From positions 60,519,071 through 60,583,070 of the forward strand of contig NC_081553.1 of the NCBI RefSeq assembly GCF_963082655.1: a DNA stretch of 64,000 nt. Direction: 5' to 3'. The stretch comes from Stomoxys calcitrans. Lineage: Eukaryota; Arthropoda; Insecta; Diptera; Muscidae. Position numbers and translations under genes: made by a program. Numbering within the stretch: position 1 is the stretch's first letter; each line of letters begins with the position of its first letter. This document shows positions 12,467 to 22,475 of this stretch, in pieces. The notes below the pieces were generated by a model. That model saw only the letters and a program-made list of their open reading frames with translations. It did not search any database and was not told the DNA's origin.

Positions 12467-12483
12467 CCGGTCATTTTGACCGG
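12467..12483. other. 17 bp palindrome with a possible donor site
   Basis: CCGGTCATTTTGACCGG is a perfect inverted repeat with a 3 bp loop. On the minus strand it reads on as ACCG|GTAAGA, a plausible 5' splice site upstream of the spacer gene. It could be a 5' UTR exon border or a protein-binding palindrome; neither is shown. Confidence 0.3.
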
Positions 12484-13184
12484 CTTATCCTTTCTTGTGT
12501 TTTGCGTGCAAACAAAATAATTTTACTCACAACATACATTTCTAAAAAACTGTGACCACCGTTTCTCTAAATACTTAAAAGTGAACTCGGAAAAGAAAAT
12601 CTAATTCAGGAATTCTGTTCTACTAACAAAATCCCTAATTACTTTCCATAACACGCTCCTCTAAGTCTGGTATTGTGGCGTCACTTAAGTACCGGTGTCT
12701 GTTAGCCACGAAAGGCGGGTAATAAATAATAACTTTTCAAAATGTCTGCTAAATAATTTAAGGCACTCGACAAACGTCCCAGGTCAAAAAAGCACAAAAA
12801 GATGCTTTGTGCTCTTGAATAAACTGTACATAAAAAGCTCTAGCAATTGTATTGCTAGTACATTCCATTTTCTGCGCTGACAGCTCAGATAGAGAGAAAT
12901 GTTTAAATTGTTGGCAGACGAGAAGAAGCAATCGTCGAAAGAACCAATAAACATTAAGCAGAGAAAGCAATTTTGAGAAAATTGCTCTCGCTGCATCCAG
13001 AAAGTAATTTTACTCTGTCTCTTTGCTTCTGAGAGATCACGCAATGTGCGTAATGTTGGTGTCAAAGCCATAGCTTCATTGTTATGGGCGCACACACGCA
13101 CCCATTTCCACATTATTTCTTATGCTGCGGGCATCTGTTAAACGTACACACAACATATTCAAGCGGCATAGAAAAATAAAGTGA

Positions 13185-14212
13185 AAGTATGTGTGTGCTA
13201 GAGAACAGCAGCATGCAACCACAAAAATAAATGCCAATAAACATGAAGAGAATGGCTCGCTTTTAGCTCTGACTACGAAAAAGAAACAAGCAACGTAACA
13301 GCAAAAGCAACCAAAAAATCAGAATAACTTTACTTGACTTCCTAAGCACGCAGTTTAAGCATTTACACACTATCAAAGCAACATGAATCGATTTCAATTG
13401 CTTAACTGTCAGCATTTTGTTTTTTTTTTTGTATTTTTTTGCTTTAACTTTGAATTTTTCCTTAAGCTTTCCATAGTCCAGTAACTAAACTTCTATTGTA
13501 GACCTCAAGGGGACTTTTTTATAGGGAATTTTGAGCACTATCCAGCAAAAAATTTTTAAAATTGGTCCAAAAACCAAGCCTAATCAACCAACTTAAGGGG
13601 GGATGACCACCTAGGGCCTTGAAATTTTGCACATGATCTCGCTAACATCTTACCTCTAACCATTAAAAATTTCAGTGAGATATCTTTAAACTGTAATGAA
13701 CGGTAGATTTTTTACTATTTTTTTCGATTCTATTCTACTCTGCGGTGGTGGGCAAAGCAAAACCATTGCATCTAATCCTGGACATTCTCCTCTTGAAATC
13801 ATCAAACTATTTATCGACCTGCTGTTAGATTATAACATGAGACCACCCACTTTTTCACTTTTCTTCACAACCAAATAAAATTGTGTAAAACATTTTGTCC
13901 AGATGATTTTTACAATACATACGGTATATTTAAACAATCCATACAGCTTCAATTTCATTTGTCTATTTCCGCCAAAATTGTTTAGAGTTTTAATATAATG
14001 AAAGTTATTAATTTTTTTAATAAAGTCTTCGTATAAAACACTTTTTTCAATATTTAAAAAATCTTTTATAGAAACGTTTTTTTTCTCTTTTAAATCCATA
14101 TAAAATAGTTTCGCACTAAGGCGGAAAAGTGTTTTTTTGTTTTGCTCCATAATGAAACCTCACTTAACAAATGCTTTCACTAGAATGATTCTATTTCTTT
14201 TTTTGTTTTTTG
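13185..14212 (-). repeat. Right arm of inverted repeat
   Basis: Partner of 10039-11075. The outer end reads 'ctatttctttttttgttttt' followed by 'tg' (14191-14212) and mirrors the left start exactly. Beyond 14212 the mirror image stops. Confidence 0.85.
13830..14150 (-). CDS. 106-codon ORF in the right arm, unknown
   Basis: The frame starts with ATG just after 'gtgaggtttcatt' and is Lys/Asn/Phe-rich (segments LKEKKNVSIKDF, NNFGGNRQMKLKLYGLF). A 106-codon frame is long for such AT-rich sequence, so it may be a real or former exon. The matching frame in the left arm is broken by a single extra A in a homopolymer. It points the same way as the spacer gene (11403-12300), so it could be an upstream exon of the same transcript, but no convincing donor was found. 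No family recognised. Confidence 0.25.
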   Translation of the reverse strand: MEQNKKTLFRLSAKLFYMDLKEKKNVSIKDFLNIEKSVLYEDFIKKINNFHYIKTLNNFGGNRQMKLKLYGLFKYTVCIVKIIWTKCFTQFYLVVKKSEKVGGLML

Positions 14213-15529
14213 TAACAACACCTACGTTGCGCAGGATTAACGCATGTCGCAGTTCAAAGAAGCTAATGGTGCAGCTTTTGCAATTGGAACGCTGCAAGAG
14301 AAATTTGCTACGCTCCAACATTTCCCCATGTTCTGCACTGACAGATCAGAGAGAGAGAGAGAAAGAGTTGTTTTGATTGCCGGCTGGCGAGAAGGAGCAT
14401 TTGTCGAACGATAACCAATTAACATTTAGCAGACAGAGAGTAATTTTTCACTCTCACTCACGACCAATGGTCTTGCTTACATTGCATCTACTACAGTTAG
14501 AGAATTATTTCAATCTCTGAATGAACAATTGTACTCACGCACAAATAGTCAAAAAGCAGTGCCAATGCCTGTCATAGACTATGACTGCGGTGGGCCCAAT
14601 TATTTGGCTATGTTTGCGTGAGTACAATTGTTTTGTCTACATGCGAAATAAAATTGCAAATTGCCTAACCTACAATATTATTCACCGAATGTTCGTGGTT
14701 TGTTTTATTTTCTGCTTGTGGAAAGAGAGCTCGCTCGTAACAAAAAAAAAACTTCTCTGCTGAGAGAAAAACCACAGGGTACCAATTTGGCCCTCGCTGG
14801 CCTAGACCAGGCATGGGCAAAGGAACTCTTTTGAGCATTTGCACTTAGCAGCTTATTCTCGTTTGGTGGATACTAGCTCTCTTTATACACGTTTAAATAG
14901 AAACAAACTACGTACATTATTAATTACTGATCAGGCAACATAAACACAAATAACGACGAATGAATGAAAACTCAATTTGTTCCTTACCAGAAATCTTTTG
15001 GAGATGCTTAATTTGGAAGCAAACACAGTCATGTTCAAATTGTAATGAGACATTTGCCCAATAAGTATATATCAATAGAAAGGCTCTCATCATTAAAGCC
15101 ACAAGTTCAACCCAAAAAAAAACTCATTTGAAATTAATTGTAAAAAAATAACTATTTTCGAACCATTTTGTCATTGCAATTTTATTTTGCGTGTAGACCA
15201 AAACAACTGTACTCACGAACAGAGCCAAAAATATGTGTCCATGCCTGCCATAGATAAAGTAAAGTATAGACACCTCACACTATGTTCAAAAAAGCTTGGA
15301 ACAGAAGTGGAAAAAGTAAACAGCGCAGACGCAATATGCGAGTACGCTAATAACACAAGCGACCTCTATGGGAAAACTTATGAATTATTTTACAGAGTTG
15401 AAAAGTATACATTCCCATGTATATGATTATATGTAATTAACATTTTTACAGAAAGCTCTAACATTCAATGTTTGTAACTGAAAAGAGCGACATAGAGTAC
15501 ACAACAGAAAGGCTAGACAACAACATTCT
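14213..15529. other. Region flanking the inverted repeat, with a smaller inverted repeat
   Basis: 14225-14460 resembles spacer sequence at 12770-13040 ('ttctgcactgacagatcaga' versus 'ttctgcgctgacagctcaga'; both continue to 'acatttagcagacagag' or 'acattaagcagagaaag'). 14590-14660 and 15174-15258 are inverted relative to each other ('tgagtacaattgttttgtct' versus 'accaaaacaactgtactcac'), which looks like a small foldback or MITE of ~670 bp. 14811-14826 'caggcatgggcaaagg' resembles a hAT-type terminus, but no partner end was found. No gene supported. Confidence 0.5.
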
Positions 15530-17985
15530 CTCTCAAAAAAATTTTTTTTCGATACATTTTCAAAAAGGGCAGGAATATGAAAAAACCAACTGTTCGATTT
15601 TCGAATAAGGGCATGTTTTGGAAAGCACACATCGTCACCTTTCCAACGATGTATGGTAGTACCTTGTAGAATTCTTAGATGTCCTCCAGGAGCGTTGGTC
15701 ATAATCCTGTCAAAATTTTTTTTCCAGAATTTTTTTAAAAAAGACAGGAATTTGAAAAAACCAACCGCTCGATTTTCGAATAAAGATATGTTTTGGAGAG
15801 CACACATCGTCACCTTTCCAACGATGTATGGTAGTACCTTGTAGAATTCTTAGATGTCCTTCAGGAGCGTTGGTCATAATCCTGTCAAAATTTTTTTTCC
15901 AGAATTTTTTTAAAAAAGACAGGAATTTGAAAAAAAACCGACTGCTCGATTTTCGAATAAGGACATGTTTTGGAGAGCACACATCGTGACCTTTCCAACG
16001 ATGTATGGTAGTACCTTGTAGAATTCTTAGATGTCCTCCAGGAGCGTTGGTCATAATCCTGTCAAAATTTTTTTTCCAGAATTTTTTTAAAAAAGACAGG
16101 AATTTGAAAAAACCAACTGCTCGATTTTCGAATAAGGACATGTTTTGGAAAGCACACATCGTCACCTTTCCAACGATGTATGGTAGTACCTTGTAGAATT
16201 CTTAGATGTCCTCCAGGAGCGTTGGTCATAATCCTGTCAAAATTTTTTTTCCAGAATTTTTTTAAAAAAGACAGGAATTTGAAGAAACCAACCGCTCGAT
16301 TTTCGAATAAAGATATGTTTTGGAAAGCACACATCGTCACCTTTCCAACGATGTATGGTAGTACCTTGTAGAATTCTTAGATGTCCTCCAGGAGCGTTGG
16401 CCATAATCCTTTCAAGAATTTTTTTGAGAATTTTTTTAAAAAAGACAGGAATTTGAAAAAACCAACTGCTCGATTTTCGAATAAGGGCATGTTTTGGAAA
16501 GCACACATCGTCACCTTTCCAACGATGTATGGTAGTACCTTGTAGAATTCTTAGATGTCCTTCAGGAGCGTTGGTCATAATCCTGTCAAAATTTTTTTTC
16601 CAGAATTTTTTTAAAAAAGACAGGAATTTGAAAAAACCAACCGCTCGATTTTCGAATAAAGATATGTTTTGGAGAGCACACATCGTCACCTTTCCAACGA
16701 TGTATGGTAGTACCTTGTAGAATTCTTAGATGTCCTTCAGGAGCGTTGGTCATAATCCTGTCAAAATTTTTTTTCCAGAATTTTTTTAAAAAAGACAGGA
16801 ATTTGAAAAAACCAACCGCTCGATTTTCGAATAAAGATATGTTTTGGAGAGCACACATCGTCACCTTTCCAACGATGTATGGTAGTACCTTGTAGAATTC
16901 TTAGATGTCCTCCAGGAGCATTGGCCATTATCCTGTCCCGATTTTTTTCCAGAATTTTTTTAAAAAAGACAGGAATTTGAAAAAACCAACCGCTCGATTT
17001 TCGAATAAGGGCATGTTTTGGAAAGCACACATCGTCACCTTTCCAACGATGTATGGTAGTACCTTGTAGAATTCTTAGATGTCCTCCAGGAGCGTTGGCC
17101 ATAATCCTTTCAAGAATTTTTTTGAGAATTTTTTTAAAAAAGACAGGAATTTGAAAAAACCAACTGCTCGATTTCGAATAAGGGCATGTTTTGGAAAGCA
17201 CACATCGTCACCTTTCCAACGATGTATGGTAGTACCTTGTAGAATTCTTAGATGTCCTCCAGGAGCATTGGCCATTATCCTGTCCAGATTTTTTTTGAGA
17301 ATTTTTTTAAAAAAGACAGGAATTTGAAAAAACCAACTGCTCGATTTTCGAATAAGGGCATGTTTTGGAAAGCACACATCGTCACCTTTCCAACGATGTA
17401 TGGTAGTACCTTGTAGAATTCTTAGATGTCCTCCAGGAGCGTTGGCCATAATCCTTTCAAGAATTTTTTTGAGAATTTTTTTAAAAAAGACAGGAATTTG
17501 AAAAAACCAACTGCTCGATTTCGAATAAGGGCATGTTTTGGAAAGCACACATCGTCACCTTTCCAACGATGTATGGTAGTACCTTGTAGAATTCTTAGAT
17601 GTCCTCCAGGAGCGTTGGCCATAATCCTTTCCAGAATTTTTTTGAGAATTTTTTTAAAAAAGACAGGAATTTGAAAAAACCAACTGCTCGATTTTCGAAT
17701 AAAGACATGTTTTGGAAAGCACACATCGTCACCTTTCCAACGATGTATGGTAGTACCTTGTAGAATTCTTAGATGTCCTTCAGGAGCGTTGGCCATAATC
17801 CTGTCCAGATTTTTTTTCGAGAAATTCTTAAAAAAAGACAGGAATTTGAAAAAACCAACTGCTCGATTTTCGAATAAAGACATGTTTTGGAAAGCTCCTA
17901 TCGTGACCTTTCCAACGATGTATGGTAGTACCTTGTAGAATTCTTAGATGTCCTCCAGGACCATTGGTCATAATCCTGCCCAGAA
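15530..17985. repeat. ~175 bp satellite array, about 14 copies
   Basis: The marker 'gtagaattcttagatgtcct' recurs at 15666, 15841, 16018, 16193 and 16368 and onward to about 17937, a spacing of 173-177 bp. Each unit holds an EcoRI site, T- and A-tracts, 'gctcgattttcgaataa' and a potential hairpin CATCGT-cacctttcca-ACGATG. No unit contains a TE end. The ORFs read through the array on both strands (up to 157 codons) result from unit lengths and low stop density, not from coding selection. The length and AT-richness are typical of arthropod satellites. Confidence 0.95.
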
Positions 17986-18361
17986 TATTTTTTTTATAAA
18001 TTTTTCATTTTTCTCAGTACTACGGTAATAGATATTTTTAATTTGGTGTTTTTGATTCAAAGCATTGATATTTTACTCCAAATTTTGTTATGGTTTTATT
18101 TTTTTTTTTTACAAATATTTGCAAAAATTTATAAAAAGTAAGAAATTTAATTAATTTCTCTTGTTTTTTGGTTCTGTTAAGTATTTACAGAGCTCTGCTA
18201 ACCCCTCAGTGGATCTCTGTTAATACTTCTGTTACTCTCTCTCGCACTCTGTTAACAAAGCGGTTTGTGTCTCTGCTAGTTAAATTCGGAATTTAACTTC
18301 ACACACATCAAAAAAGTGATGGCTGTCCTCCAAAGCGTCGACCTCATGGCACCATCGGCAG
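17986..18361. other. AT-rich spacer between two tandem arrays
   Basis: Holds poly-T tracts and a stretch of 'ctctgttaa' variants (18173-18262: 'gttctgttaagtatttacag', 'gatctctgttaatacttctg', 'cactctgttaacaaagcgg'). No gene seen. Confidence 0.35.
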
Positions 18362-19198
18362 ATGTCATCGTTAGAAATCGAAGTCGTTGTATCTGTAAAC
18401 TATGCGGAAATGGGCCTTAATTCGGGACTCCATCAAAAAATTTTAAATTGCATTGAAAATCCGTTAGAAATCAAAATTTCAGTTGGAAAACTTAAAATGG
18501 CTGTATCTCCTAAACTATGCGTCCTAGAGGGAAATGGACCTTAATTCGTGACTTCATCAAAAAATTAAAAATATCATTGAGAGTCCACTAAAAATCGAAA
18601 TTTCAGTTGGAAAACTTAAAATGGCTATATCTCCTAAACTAAGCGTCCTAGAGGGAAATGGGCCTTAATTCGTGACATCATCAAAAAATTAAAAATTTCC
18701 TTGAGTCCACCTAGAGGGAAATGGGCCTTAATTCGTAACTCCATCAAAAAATTAAAAATTTGATTGAGAGTCCACTAAAAATCAAAATTTCAGTTGGAAA
18801 ACTTAAAATGGCTGTATCTCCTAAACTATGTGTCCTAGTGGGAAATGGGCCTTAATTCGTGACTCCATCAAAAATTAATTGAATTAATTAAAAATTTTAT
18901 TGAGAGTCCACTAATAATCGAAATTTCAGTTGGAAAACTTAAAATGGCTGTATCTTCTAAACTATGCGTCCTAGAGGGAAATGGGCCTTAATTCGTGACT
19001 CCATCAAAAAATTAAAAATTGGATTGAGTCCACCTAGAGGGAAATGGGCCTTAATTCGTAACTCCATCAAAAAATTAAAAATTTGATTGAGAGTCCACTA
19101 AAAATCTAAATTTCAGTTGGAAATCTTAAAATGGCTGTATCTCCTAATCTATGCGTCCTACAGAGAAATGGACCTTAATTCGTGACTCTATCAAAAAA
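18362..19198 (+). repeat. 124/186 bp tandem array
   Basis: 'atttcagttggaaaacttaa' starts near 18475, 18599, 18785, 18921 and (as a variant) 19108. The steps are about 124, 186, 136 and 187 bp. The longer steps carry an extra ~62 bp partial unit ('ccacctagagggaaatgggc' to 'gattgagagtccac'), giving an alternating higher-order pattern. Unit text: 'aatggctgtatctcctaaac', 'gtcctagagggaaatgggcc'. Non-coding; the frame at 18362-18544 is a repeat reading. Confidence 0.85.
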
Positions 19199-19205
19199 TT
19201 AAGGG

Positions 19206-19320
19206 GTAAAAAGCATGCCCCTTATTATTGAGCTTAAACTTGAATAGGACTGCACTCATTGATATGTGAGAAGTTTGTCCCTGTTCCTTAGTGGAAAGTT
19301 CATGGGCAAAATTTTTATTT
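19206..19320 (+). mobile_element. tRNA-derived SINE (copy b), 3' part only
   Basis: Carries the SINE body and tail: 'attgagcttaaacttgaata', 'gactgcactcattgatatgt', 'ccctgttccttagtgg' and 'catgggcaaaattt'. The tRNA head is missing. It abuts the LINE fragment that begins at 19326. Confidence 0.75.
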
Positions 19321-19325
19321 GCAGA

Positions 19326-20731
19326 CCCAGAGGTCTCAATGTGAACCCAGAGAAGACTATGGAATGCCTTTTCACGAGGAAGACGAAGGTGGGCCAATTT
19401 AACGCACCACTTTTGATCTTGAACAGGAAACTGAATTGAAAGTGTCCAATACAGGGGGCGTACCAAGCGGGCTCACAGATGTTGGGCACTGTGTAGACAG
19501 ATACTCCTCTGGCTCTACAGGAGCGTGATTAGACCAATACTTATTTACGCCTCAGTAGTTTGGTGGACTGCAAGGGAGAAAAAGTGCAATATAAGGTTCA
19601 GAGAACATGTTGTCTTGGCATAGGCGGAGCGATGAGGACCACGCCCACTAAGGCACTGGAGACTATTCTAGATATCCGTCCCATTGACATACAGATTAAG
19701 TGTGAGGCAGCCTCTGCGGCTATGAGACTTAAGGCAATGGGAGAATGGATTGAGAATGGGAGGAGTTCATACCATCGTGGTATAATCGAGGCTACGATAG
19801 GAAAACTGGAAAGAAGTTAAGAAGTTTCCGATCGGATACCTGAGATGAGCCTTTAAGTCGAGTGGTAGGCACTGCTGCCATCGGCACAGTATTGCAACCC
19901 TAGTATTGCCATCTGGAAGATCATGTTACACGAATGGATCAAAGCTAGAGGTCAGAATGGGCCTGGGGGTCTACATTGAGAACCCAGGGACTAAGATCTG
20001 TTTTAGACTGCCTGACCATAATACGGTCCTGCAGGCGGAGATCCGGCCGATCAGGGAATGCTTGAAGTGGTGTAGTGCTAACGCGAGAACGTCGAAATAA
20101 AAATTGCCATAAGGGCAGTAATAACCTGGATGGTAAGGTCACGAAAAATCTTGCAGTGTAAGAAGAGCTTAACGCCTTCTCTGAGGATGGGAAAATCCCT
20201 ATCGCTAGGATGCCGGGCTATAGCGGAGTAAAGAGGGAATGAAAGGACAGATGATTTGGCGGTGAAGGCCAGAGGACTGTCCTCAATAAACTTGGTTTAC
20301 CCGAAAGCCTTTCGGGTCGACGCAGCCCGAGTTAAGAGAGTGGGTGACAAATGCGCATGCAACATTGTGGAACAGCGAAATGGTCGGTAGGATGGCGAAA
20401 ATCCTATTGAGGGATCCAGATCGTGAGAGGACGAGGTTATTACTGAAAGGAAGTAAGAAGGAGTTCGTTTTGCTATGGGTATCATAACGGGACACATAGG
20501 ACTACGAGCTCACTTGTGTAAAATCGTTGCGGCAAGTGATAGCATGTCTTGGGCATGCGGGGAAGATGATGAGACGTTGGAGCATTTCCTTTGTCATTGC
20601 CCGGCTTTCGCGTCTAACAGATACCGGCACTTAGGTGGAGTCACAATACGAGACACGAACCAACTTAGGGAGGTGGTATTGAAAATAATTAAGGATTAAG
20701 TCACGGAATTCCTAACTTAGATTTTCTTTTT
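19326..20731 (+). pseudogene. LINE ORF2 3' part (post-RT, RNase H, C-terminal Cys/His region), broken
   Basis: Degenerate remains of a non-LTR retrotransposon with an RNase H domain, as known in the I/R1/LOA group. In order: GLNVNPEK and FTRK (19330-19380), the post-RT thumb region with LETILDIRPIDIQIKCEAAS (19650-19720), the RNase H start CYTNGSKLE (about 19924-19950, where most relatives have Asp-Gly at the Asn-Gly), LPDHNTVLQAEI (about 20010-20045), and a C-terminal region with ITGHIGLRAHL and WACGEDDETLEHFLCHCPAF (about 20480-20615), a conserved Cys/His cluster. Frames are shifted between these blocks. The 3' UTR is interrupted at 20731/22355 by a HINE-like element. Confidence 0.75.
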
Positions 20732-22354
20732 TATACCCTCCACCAAAGATGGGGGGTATACTAATTTCGTCATTCTGTCTGTAACTACTCGAAATATTCG
20801 TCTGAGACCCCATAAAGTATATATATTCTTGATCGTCGTAAAATTTTATGTCGATCTAGCCATGTCCGTCCGTCCGTCTGTCTGTCGAATGCACGCTAAC
20901 TTCCGAAGGAGTAAAGCTAGCCGCTTGAAATTTTGCACAAATACTTCTCATTAGTGTAGGTCGGTTGGTATTGTAAATGGGCCATATCGGTCCACGTTTT
21001 GATATAGCTGCCATATAAACCGATCTTGGGTCTTGACTTCTTGAGCCTCTAGCGTGCGCAATTCTTATCCGATTGGAATGAAATTTTGCACGACGTGTTT
21101 TGTTATGATATTCAACAACTGTGCCAAGTATAGTTCAAATCGGTCTATAACCTGATATAGCTGCATTATAAACCGATCTTGGGTCTTGACTTCTTGAGCC
21201 TCTAGCGTGCGCAATTCTTATCCGATCAAAATGAAATTTTGCACGACGTGTTTTGTTATGATATCCAAGAACTGTGCCAAGTATGGTTCAAATCGGTCCA
21301 TAACCTGATATAGCTGCCATATAAACCGATCTTGGGTCTTGACTTCTTGAGCCTCTAGAGTGCGCAATTCTTATCCGATTGAAATGAAATTTAGCACGAC
21401 GTGTTTTGTTATTATATCCAACAACTGCGCCAAGTATTGTTCAAATCGGTTTATAACCTGATATAGCTGCCATATAAACCGATCTTGGGTCTTGACTTCT
21501 TGAGCCTCTAGAGGGCGCAATTCTTATCCGAATGGAATGGAATTTCGCACGACGTGTTTTGTTATGAGACCCAACTACTGTGCCAAGTATGGTTTAAATC
21601 GGTCCATAACCTGATATAGCTGCCATATAAACCGATCTTGGGTCTCGACTTCTTGAGCCTCTAGAGGGCACAATTCTTATCCGATTTGAATGAATTTTTG
21701 CACGAAGTATTTCGTTATGATATCTAACAACTGTGCCAAGTATGGTTGAAATCGGTCCATAACCTGATATAGCTGTCATATAAACAGATCTGGGGATTTG
21801 ACTTCTTGAGCTTCTAGAGGGCGCAATTCCTATCCGATTTGGCTGAAATTTTGCATGACGTATTTTATTTTTACTTTCAACAACTGTGTCAAATAAGGTT
21901 CAAATCGGTTCATAACCTGATATAGCTGTCATATAAACCTATCTGGGATCTTGACTTCTTGACCCCTAGAGGTCGCAATTATTATCCGATATGCCTGAAA
22001 TTTTGTACGACGGATCCTGTCATGACCATCAACATACGTGTTTATTATGGTCTGAATCGGTCTATAGCCTGATACAGATCCCATATAAATCGTTCTCTCT
22101 ATTTTATTTCGTGAGCCCCAATGGGCGCAATTCTTATACGAATTGGCTGAAATTTTACACAGGTCTCCAACATATAATTTAATTGTGGTCCGAACCGGAC
22201 CATATCTTGATATCGTTTTAATAGCAGAGTAACTCTTTTCTTATATCCTTTTTTGCCTAAGAAGAGATGCTGGGAAAAGAACTCGACAAATGCGATCCAT
22301 GGTGGAGGGTATATAAGATTCGGCCCGGCCGAACTTAGCACGCTTTTACTTGTT
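20732..22354 (+). mobile_element. HINE-like element, complete, ~1.6 kb
   Basis: The 5' end is TATACCCTCCACCAAAGAT. The 3' end is 'ggtggagggtatataag', then the hairpin TTCGGCCCGGCCGAA, then 'cacgcttttacttgtt'. Units of ~154 bp carry 'cgatcttgggtcttgacttc', 'gcctctagagggcgcaattc', 'gaaattttgcacgacgtgtt' and 'ataacctgatatagctgcc'. It lies inside a poly-T tract of the 3' UTR of the surrounding LINE, which resumes at 22355. Insertion between T's is the known habit of Helentrons/HINEs. No coding capacity. Confidence 0.75.
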
Positions 22355-22475
22355 GTACTTGTTTTTTTTTAGTATTAAGAGCGCACCCCAAGCCCATTAC
22401 TGGCTTAGATGTATGTCCATAGTGGCATGGGGCGGATTAATATCTGCATCCTCTTTTCAACCCAACCTAACCCAT
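22355..22475 (+). mobile_element. 3' end of the LINE interrupted at 20731
   Basis: 'gtggcatggggcggattaat', 'atctgcatcctcttttcaac' and 'ccaacctaaccc' match the 3' end of the related copy at 24780-24840 ('gtgccatggggcggattaat', 'caacctaacctaacc'). The two halves therefore belong to one LINE copy. Confidence 0.75.

Larger units (their letters stand above)
10039..14212. mobile_element. Large inverted-repeat (foldback-type) element
   Basis: The left arm (10039-about 11075) and right arm (about 13185-14212) are reverse complements around a ~2.1 kb spacer. From 10039 to about 10925 the arms differ at only a few positions that I could see: 9 versus 8 A's in one tract, 'gcgatcatg' versus 'gcgagatcatg', and 'ggattagtg' versus 'ggatagtg'. 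The inner parts diverge more. The left arm's inner edge (11110-11170, 'ttactctctgtctgctaaat') recurs inside the spacer (about 12900-13020) and outside the right arm (about 14395-14460), so the structure is composite. The spacer holds a candidate two-exon gene. The superfamily is not identified; long arms plus a coding spacer recall FB/Galileo-type foldback elements, but no transposase was recognised. Confidence 0.7.

Noticed and set aside
15427..17938. Long ORFs up to 157 codons on both strands with repeated FFKFLSFLKKF / KKILERIMANAPGGH text
   Set aside because: They are readings of the 175 bp satellite. Both strands are open at once and frames shift with unit length, so no gene is implied.
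15530..17985. CRISPR-like appearance: regular repeats with short spacers
   Set aside because: The whole 175 bp unit is repeated with no unique spacers, and the DNA is eukaryotic.
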